Assembly (NCBI RefSeq): GCF_937877005.1
Contig: NZ_CALEFV010000314.1
Location: forward strand, 1-10,770
Length of the DNA: 10,770 nucleotides
From: an uncultured Fibrobacter sp.
Lineage (GTDB): Bacteria > Fibrobacterota > Fibrobacteria > Fibrobacterales > Fibrobacteraceae
Reading direction: 5' to 3'
Part shown: piece after piece, positions 6,554 through 10,770 of the stretch
How positions within the stretch are numbered: position 1 is the stretch's first letter
Layout of the letters: every line of letters begins with the position of its first letter
Translations under genes and position numbers: made by a program
The notes under the pieces: model-generated
Seen by the model: the letters and a program-made list of their open reading frames with translations, nothing else
The model's database searches: none
Told to the model about the DNA's origin: nothing

Positions 6554-6846
6554 GATATTTTGAAAAGATGTAAACAATAGATAGTCGTCAAAATACTGAC
6601 CCATATGAACGTGAACATCAAATAGCATCAATTGAATTCCATTTTTTACATAATCTACCCCCAAATTTCCCCAACATTTCACATTCACCCGAAAATGATA
6701 CGACTTTCTGCACTTCACAAAACAATACAGAAACACAATACAATTCACGGACACCGCATAAACACTGGCTTCTGAGAAAACTCACCACCACCCAAAAGTG
6801 TATCATGCAATTTTCACACGCCATTGGTCGCCAAGCGTGTAGGCAG

Positions 6847-6869
6847 TACGAAAAGACATGTTTTTCGTA
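6847..6869. promoter_or_regulatory. Inverted repeat upstream of the TIGR02147 regulator
   Basis: A perfect 8-bp inverted repeat (TACGAAAA ... TTTTCGTA) surrounds a 7-base centre, ending 54 bases before the regulator start codon. A further TTTTTCGT motif occurs at about 6891. The spacing suits an operator for an autoregulated transcription factor. It could instead act as a weak hairpin terminator for one of the strands. Confidence 0.4.
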
Positions 6870-6923
6870 TCATTTTTGCGTTTCTGCGTCTTTTTCGTCA
6901 TTTAAATTTTATTTTATGATATC

Positions 6924-7796
6924 GTGAAGTCCATCTACGAATACAAGGATTACCGCCGGTACATATCGGACTACTACAGTGAACAGAAAAAGTTCACCGG
7001 TTTTTCGTGGCGGGACTTCGCCAAGGCGGCCGGATTTGGCTCGCCTGTATTCCTCAAGCTCGTATGCGACGGAAAGAACGGCCTTTCAAAGGGAGCAAGA
7101 ATCGCCGTTGCCAAGGCCATGGGACTAGAAGGGGACCAGGTCGATTATTTCGCTCTGATGGTGGAATACGCTCATGCCAAAACGGCCGAACAGAAGCAGA
7201 AGTCCCTCGAGAAAATGAACGAGATTCTCGCGCTCAACCGCGTGGGCGTTCTCGAGAGGGAAATGTTCCAATACTACTCCACATGGCTTCACTCCGTCAT
7301 CCGCGAAATGGCGGCATCGCTCACAGACGCTAGCCCCGAAAAGCTCGCCGAGCTCTGTCAATGGGCGGTATCGCCCGAAGCGGTCAAGGAATCCCTGAAA
7401 TTCCTGACGCAGAAGCAGTTCCTGAGAAAGTCCACCACCAAGGGGCAGTTCGTACAGGGCAAGAAATCCATTTCTACGGGCAAGCTCGCCACATCTGTAC
7501 TCACGGTCCGCAACCTGCACCGCCAAATGGGAGAACTCGCCCTAAAGTCCCTGGACGACATTCCCGTCTTGGAACGCAACTTTTCTACCATCACGCTTGG
7601 GCTCACCCAAGATGCCTACGAGACCATCGTAGAAGAAATTTCCAACTTCCGCAAAAAGATCATGGCTATAGCCGCACACGACCCGCAAACGGAACGAGTA
7701 TACGAAATCAACCTGCAACTTTTCCCGCTTTCCAAGAAAATTCCATCCGAATTACGGAAGGCAAACATTCGCAAGCCTTCCAAAAGAAGAACTTAA
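6924..7796 (+). CDS. TIGR02147 family protein (DUF4423-type regulator)
   Basis: This 290-residue protein opens KSIYEYKDYRRYISDYYSEQ, the typical beginning of the TIGR02147 family, which is highly expanded in Fibrobacter succinogenes. Residues 22-70 (FTGFSWRDFAKAAGFGSP through SKGARIAVAKAMGL) resemble a helix-turn-helix module. The DUF4423-like rest includes MFQYYSTWLHSVIREM and ends near FPLSKKI before a basic tail (RKANIRKPSKRRT). Its length is close to the family norm of about 270 residues. The family is thought to regulate neighbouring genes, though direct evidence is thin. The start is GTG at 6924, with no recognisable Shine-Dalgarno sequence upstream and no other usable start near the conserved N-terminus. 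The stop is followed by one base and then the ATG of the FISUMP lipoprotein, so the two are very probably co-translated. Confidence 0.9.
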   Translation: MKSIYEYKDYRRYISDYYSEQKKFTGFSWRDFAKAAGFGSPVFLKLVCDGKNGLSKGARIAVAKAMGLEGDQVDYFALMVEYAHAKTAEQKQKSLEKMNEILALNRVGVLEREMFQYYSTWLHSVIREMAASLTDASPEKLAELCQWAVSPEAVKESLKFLTQKQFLRKSTTKGQFVQGKKSISTGKLATSVLTVRNLHRQMGELALKSLDDIPVLERNFSTITLGLTQDAYETIVEEISNFRKKIMAIAAHDPQTERVYEINLQLFPLSKKIPSELRKANIRKPSKRRT

Positions 7797-7797
7797 A

Positions 7798-9573
7798 ATG
7801 AAACTCTGGACTCTCTTCGCAACCCTCCTCATCAACCTTACGCTATTCTTTACAGCCTGCTCCTCCGACGACAAGAATGCGGGAGGCACCTCGGAAGCGG
7901 AGAACTCCATCGCCATTACCGACAAGACCGTAGCAGGCGTGTCACAGAAGGGTCCGTTCACCAACGGCTCCGTTGTCACCCTCTACGAACTGAACTTCAA
8001 TACACTCGCACAGACCGGCAAGAGCTTCTTCGGAAAGATTTCCGACGACAAGGGAAGCTTCTCCATCAACAATATCGAGCTCGCCTCGCAATACGCCCTG
8101 CTACGAGCCGACGGTTTCTACCGCAACGAAATCACGGGCAAGGTCTCCACGAGTCAGATCACCCTGAACGCCATCTCTGACCTTTCGGAACGCGACAACG
8201 TGAACATCAACCTGCTCACGCACCTGGAATACGAACGCGCCGTCTGGCTTGCGCAAGAAAGCGAAATTTCCATCAGCGAAGCGAAAGTCGAAGCCGACAA
8301 GGAAATCTTCGCCGCATTCGGCGTGGAATACGACGGCAACCATTTCGAAGACCTGAACATTTTCGGAAGCGGCGACGCAGATGCAGCCTTGCTTGCCATA
8401 TCGGTTGTCATGCATGCGGGGCGCTCCGAGGGCGAATTCAGCCTAGCGCTTGCAAACCTGGCCATGGACCTGCAGAAAGATGGCCAATGGAACGACTCCA
8501 CGGCAATTACCGACGCGGCAGACAATTCCTTTGACGCCGACACTGTCCAAATTCGCAGGAACATGGAAGAATGGAACATTGCAAACTTAATTCCCGATTT
8601 CGCACCCGTCGTGGAATACTTCTGGAACGATGTCTTCGGGCTTGGACGCTGCACCGCAAAGCGCGAAGGCGAAATCCGCGCCAACAGCAACTCACGCTCC
8701 AGATACTTTGACTATGACTTTGTCTGCGAAAACGGACATTGGCACTTGTTCGGAGAAATGGAGACTTCCAGTTCGGCGGGAAAAAGTTATTCTAGCTCGT
8801 CAGAAGGCGATGACTCCAGTTCCAGCGAAGCACTATCCAGCTCCAGCGAGACTTCGCCGAATGCAGTACAGCTATTGGCTGACATAGAACCGGATTCATG
8901 GTTCAATCCCAATGTCACCTACGGAACATTGAAAGATGACCGCGACGGAAATACCTACAAGACCGTCACCATCGGCACACAGAACTGGATGGCAGAAAAC
9001 TTGAAATTCAATGGAACCAATGCAGACGAAGTAACATTAAACAACCTTAAAGACAATATTGAGTGCTACTACCCCAATGAAAGCTATTGCCAAAAAGCAG
9101 GCTACATGTATTCGTGGACTGCGGCCATGAATATTTCTCCGGCTTATCAATACGATGTTTCCGCTTATCCGGGCGACATCAACCACCAGGGCATTTGCCC
9201 CGAAGGCTGGCACATTCCAGCATGGAATGAGTGGGAAACGCTATTTAACTATGCATACGAAAACGGGAAAGCCTACACTGACAGTGTCGGGACAATGCTC
9301 AAATCGACCGAGACTTGGGAATACGATCCGGGAGCACCTTTAGGCAAAGATCTTTTCGGTTTTTCCATCGTTTCAACCGGAGCTCTTTATGGCTGGAACG
9401 GATTCTCGGATAAGGAAGGGCAAAATGCGGCATTCTGGACCGCAGACGCCATCGAAGGATACGACAGGGCCATCGGCATCAATTTCTATCACTGGATGGC
9501 CGGTTACGACATGGGTGGGCGCGGAAAATCCTGGATTACGGGGTATATCCGCTGCGTAGAGAACGCTAAATAA
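7798..9573 (+). CDS. FISUMP-domain lipoprotein
   Basis: This 591-residue protein has a lipoprotein signal (MKLWTLFATLLINLTLFFTAC, lipobox FTAC, Cys21), so it is probably anchored in the cell envelope. Residues 43-110 (VAGVSQKGPFTNGSVVTLYE and on) resemble the beta-sandwich segment common in Fibrobacter surface lipoproteins, followed by a helical region to about 275. A short Cys-containing module (LGRCTAKREGE...YDFVCENGHWHLF, 282-318) leads to a Ser-rich linker at 323-352. The FISUMP domain (about 375-591) follows: DRDGNTYKTVTIGTQNWMAE, GICPEGWHIPAWNEWETLF, FGFSIVSTGA, NAAFWTA, and the end GYIRCVENAK. The FISUMP domain is abundant in F. succinogenes exported proteins; its biochemical role is unknown. 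The gene starts one base after the regulator's stop and has only a weak AGAAGAA upstream, which suggests translational coupling. Its last eight bases overlap the remnant phosphatase gene converging from the other strand. Confidence 0.92.
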   Translation: MKLWTLFATLLINLTLFFTACSSDDKNAGGTSEAENSIAITDKTVAGVSQKGPFTNGSVVTLYELNFNTLAQTGKSFFGKISDDKGSFSINNIELASQYALLRADGFYRNEITGKVSTSQITLNAISDLSERDNVNINLLTHLEYERAVWLAQESEISISEAKVEADKEIFAAFGVEYDGNHFEDLNIFGSGDADAALLAISVVMHAGRSEGEFSLALANLAMDLQKDGQWNDSTAITDAADNSFDADTVQIRRNMEEWNIANLIPDFAPVVEYFWNDVFGLGRCTAKREGEIRANSNSRSRYFDYDFVCENGHWHLFGEMETSSSAGKSYSSSSEGDDSSSSEALSSSSETSPNAVQLLADIEPDSWFNPNVTYGTLKDDRDGNTYKTVTIGTQNWMAENLKFNGTNADEVTLNNLKDNIECYYPNESYCQKAGYMYSWTAAMNISPAYQYDVSAYPGDINHQGICPEGWHIPAWNEWETLFNYAYENGKAYTDSVGTMLKSTETWEYDPGAPLGKDLFGFSIVSTGALYGWNGFSDKEGQNAAFWTADAIEGYDRAIGINFYHWMAGYDMGGRGKSWITGYIRCVENAK

Positions 9574-9869
9574 TATGCTTCAATAGCGCAGAACAGCCTT
9601 CGTTCACGTCGCGCCAGGTGGCGTCGAAGTCACCGGTGTACCAGAGGTCAGCCACGTCGCGCGGCGAGCCCGTCCAGTCCATGAGCACGACATAGTCGTA
9701 ATATTCGTAATCGCGGGAGGTCATCTGGCGGGCAGTCTTTCCGATACAGTCGATACCGTGGGCATTCAGCATGCGGCGCCGGGAGCTCCGACACCATCTT
9801 CTTCATGACAAATTCCGCCATGGGACTGCGGCTGATGTTCCCGTGACAGACAAATAGTATTTTTACTAT
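9566..9869 (-). pseudogene. Decayed low-molecular-weight protein tyrosine phosphatase
   Basis: The reverse strand encodes VKILFVCHGNISRSPMAEF with the CX5R loop (Cys codon 9846-9848), then VMKKMVSEL, in one frame. The family C-terminus RMLNAHGIDCIGKTARQMTS, then YYDYVVLMD and YTGDFDATWRDVNEGC, is in another frame (9566-9772). Intact enzymes have about 150-160 residues; only about 100 codons remain. The damage seen is: no start codon where expected (ATA at 9867-9869 before GTA-AAA-ATA); Ser in place of the second Cys of CxGNxCRSP; loss of about 25 residues with a frameshift near 9775-9790; loss of roughly 25-35 residues between VVLMD and WTGSPRDVAD; and Leu in place of the Pro that follows the general-acid Asp (ADLWYTGDF rather than ADPWYTGDF). 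The deletion sizes are estimated from family knowledge. The high G+C of the coding remnant resembles the resident genome. Confidence 0.85.
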
Positions 9870-9872
9870 TAT
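9843..9872 (+). promoter_or_regulatory. Candidate rubrerythrin promoter
   Basis: GTGACA (9843-9848) and TATTAT (9867-9872) each match the sigma-70 consensus at five of six positions, with an 18-base spacer. The leader to ATG 9999 would be about 120 bases. A second, weaker -10-like TATATT lies at 9935-9940 without a clear -35. The GTGACA lies inside the phosphatase remnant. Confidence 0.35.
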
Positions 9873-9877
9873 TATAA
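9863..9877. promoter_or_regulatory. PerR-box-like operator
   Basis: TTACTATTATTATAA matches the PerR box consensus TTATAATNATTATAA at 12 of its 14 defined positions and covers the candidate -10 box. PerR represses rubrerythrin and other peroxide-defence genes in several anaerobes (established for other organisms). The surrounding DNA is very AT-rich, so chance resemblance is possible. Confidence 0.4.
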
Positions 9878-9998
9878 AAGTTAAAAATTTTCCTTTTATT
9901 TCTGATTCCGCTACTCCGCCAACAAAGAAAAACCTATATTCTTCATTAGACACAAACAAGGGTTTACCTAGAACCCGCAACCCAAAGAAGAGGAAATT

Positions 9999-10538
9999 AT
10001 GGCAAACAAGTACGCCGGAACCCAGACCGAAAAGAACCTCCAGGCCGCTTTCGCAGGCGAATCCCAGGCTCGCAACAAGTACACCTACTTTGCTAGCTGC
10101 GCCAAGAAGGAAGGCTACGAGCAGATCGCCGAACTGTTCCTGAAGACCGCCGACAACGAAAAGGAACACGCAAAGCTCTGGTTCAAGGAACTCGAAGGCA
10201 TCGGTGACACCGCCCAGAACCTGAAGGCTGCCGCCGATGGCGAAAACTACGAATGGACCGACATGTACGAAGAATTCGCGAAGACCGCCGAGGCCGAAGG
10301 CTTCAAGGCACTCGCCAACAAGTTCCGCATGGTCGCCGCTATCGAGAAGCGCCACGAAGAACGCTACCGCGCACTCCTCAAGAACGTGGAGACTGCCGCC
10401 GTATTCGAAAAGAGCGAAGTCAAGGTGTGGGAATGCCGCAACTGCGGCCACATCGTCGTGGGCACCAAGGCCCCGGCCGCATGCCCGGTGTGCGCCCACC
10501 CGCAGTCCTTCTTCGAAGTCACTGCTGAAAATTACTAA
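9999..10538 (+). CDS. rbr: Rubrerythrin
   Basis: This 179-residue protein is a non-haem di-iron peroxidase that reduces hydrogen peroxide to water in the cytoplasm of anaerobes using electrons from NAD(P)H-linked donors or rubredoxin (family knowledge). The ferritin-like domain shows GESQARNKY (Glu21), ADNEKEH (Glu54 and His57), EAE (98-100) and AAIEKRHEERY (Glu116 and His119). The C-terminal rubredoxin-like domain has Cys146-x2-Cys149 and Cys162-x2-Cys165 in WECRNCGHIVVG...CPVCAHPQSFF. All expected metal ligands seem present. The start has GAGG with a short spacer to ATG. The length is close to the 190-residue family norm. A PerR-box-like site and promoter lie about 120 bases upstream, and a strong terminator follows, so it is probably a single-gene transcript. 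Confidence 0.97.
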   Translation: MANKYAGTQTEKNLQAAFAGESQARNKYTYFASCAKKEGYEQIAELFLKTADNEKEHAKLWFKELEGIGDTAQNLKAAADGENYEWTDMYEEFAKTAEAEGFKALANKFRMVAAIEKRHEERYRALLKNVETAAVFEKSEVKVWECRNCGHIVVGTKAPAACPVCAHPQSFFEVTAENY

Positions 10539-10543
10539 AAGCC

Positions 10544-10566
10544 GAGCGTCGCTCGACTTGTCGAGC
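10544..10566 (+). other. Alternative hairpins downstream of rubrerythrin
   Basis: Two mutually exclusive hairpins share bases: GAGC-GTC-GCTC at 10544-10554, and GCTCGAC-TT-GTCGAGC at 10551-10566. No T tract follows either one. They may protect the 3' end of the rubrerythrin mRNA. Confidence 0.4.
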
Positions 10567-10580
10567 AAACCATTAGAAAA

Positions 10581-10613
10581 CCCCGCGATTGTATCGCGGG
10601 GTGTTTTCTTTTT
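10581..10613. terminator. Bidirectional Rho-independent terminator
   Basis: A perfect 9-bp G+C-rich stem (CCCCGCGAT ... ATCGCGGGG) with a 3-base loop is followed on the plus strand by TGTTTTCTTTTT. On the minus strand it is followed by TTTTCTAATGG. It lies between two convergent genes, so it probably ends both the rubrerythrin transcript and the minus-strand gene at 10631. Confidence 0.92.
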
Positions 10614-10630
10614 ATGCGGAAATTTTCAGT

Positions 10631-10770
10631 CTACTTCAGCTCAACCATTTCGGACTTGCCGTCGACAGTCACCTTGTACTTGCCGGGGTAACCGCGGAAC
10701 TTCACGACACCGTTCTCGTCGGCCTTGAACGTTCCGTTGGTGGTCCATACCTTGTGCCACAAGTCGTAAA
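10631..10770 (-). CDS. C-terminal end of a probable glycoside hydrolase (5' part outside the window)
   Basis: Only the last 45 codons are present, ending in TAG at 10631-10633. The sequence includes DLWHKVWTTNGTF, then ADENGVVKFRGYPGKY, then KVTVDGKSEMVELK. The pattern 'xxADENGxVxFRGxxGxYxVxV' resembles the final beta-rich segment of GH10 endo-xylanases and related secreted hydrolases, which would suit a plant-fibre degrader. The fragment is too short to be certain of the family; it could belong to another secreted protein with the same C-terminal beta module. The terminator at 10581-10613 probably ends its transcript. Confidence 0.6.
   Translation of the reverse strand, partial: YDLWHKVWTTNGTFKADENGVVKFRGYPGKYKVTVDGKSEMVELK

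Larger units (their letters stand above)
6491..6923. other. AT-rich divergent intergenic region
   Basis: This stretch of 433 bases separates the minus-strand cluster from the plus-strand regulator. Two short minus-strand frames here (6518-6754 and 6618-6824) have no convincing ribosome binding site and unusual, Cys- and Val-rich composition, so I do not call them genes. It contains the promoter-like sequence of the 60-aa gene at its left end, a run of C-rich, purine-poor sequence around 6650-6800, and an inverted repeat at 6847-6869 close to the regulator start. No tRNA or other structured RNA was recognised. Confidence 0.6.

Noticed and set aside
6518..6824. Two minus-strand frames of 78 and 68 codons in the intergenic region
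   Set aside because: No convincing ribosome binding site, odd Cys/Val-rich composition, and they overlap each other in different frames.
7125..8695. Minus-strand frames opposite the regulator and lipoprotein genes
   Set aside because: They are shadows of the G+C-richer coding genes on the plus strand, with low-complexity translations and no start signals.
9648..10568. 306-aa minus-strand frame across rubrerythrin
   Set aside because: It is antisense to an unmistakable rubrerythrin gene. Only its last part, the phosphatase remnant, is meaningful.
1..10770. Transposase, integrase, att sites or tRNA genes that would define a mobile island
   Set aside because: None was recognised on either strand, so the island idea rests only on composition and gene content.

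Overview
The window looks like chromosome from a Fibrobacter-type bacterium (Fibrobacterota). The indicators are a TIGR02147-type regulator (a 'Fibrobacter succinogenes paralogous family' protein), two proteins carrying the FISUMP domain (TIGR02145), a Ser-rich linker in a lipoprotein, and an anaerobe-type rubrerythrin. This is family recognition by eye; no search was run.

Layout. Positions 1 to 6490 hold eight genes, all on the minus strand. In transcription order they are: a 60-aa protein with two similar halves (6490-6308); a 215-aa protein with one membrane segment (6226-5579); an 846-aa protein with two arrays of 24-residue BspA/DUF285 repeats and a C-terminal FISUMP domain but no signal peptide (5556-3016); a 111-aa charged helical protein (2976-2641); a 51-aa protein (2581-2426) overlapping a biotinyl-like domain protein whose acceptor lysine is methionine (2433-2179); a 35-aa basic microprotein (2135-2028); and a large open frame running off the left edge (1963 to 1). 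That last frame joins about seven membrane segments to a family 5 solute-binding domain. From about 850 to 6900 the DNA is visibly AT-rich and full of small orphan genes. The solute-binding part (1 to about 840) and everything after 6924 are richer in G+C. The AT-rich block therefore looks like an accessory island, with its left boundary inside the solute-binding gene.

From 6500 to 6923 there is an AT-rich intergenic region with divergent promoter signals and an inverted repeat. It is followed on the plus strand by the TIGR02147 regulator (6924-7796) and, one base later, a FISUMP lipoprotein (7798-9573). Converging on the latter is a decayed low-molecular-weight protein tyrosine phosphatase (9566-9869, minus strand) with start-codon loss, two internal deletions, a frameshift and active-site changes. 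Rubrerythrin (9999-10538, plus) follows, preceded by a PerR-box-like element. A strong bidirectional terminator separates it from the converging C-terminus of a probable glycoside hydrolase that enters from the right edge.

How the genes may work together. The plus-strand pair probably is a regulator with its surface lipoprotein target or partner. The minus-strand cluster has no recognised pathway. Its shared strand, close spacing and good ribosome binding sites suggest one transcription unit combining membrane proteins, repeat scaffolds and tiny proteins. It is the best candidate here for an undescribed system, but its function cannot be inferred from sequence alone.
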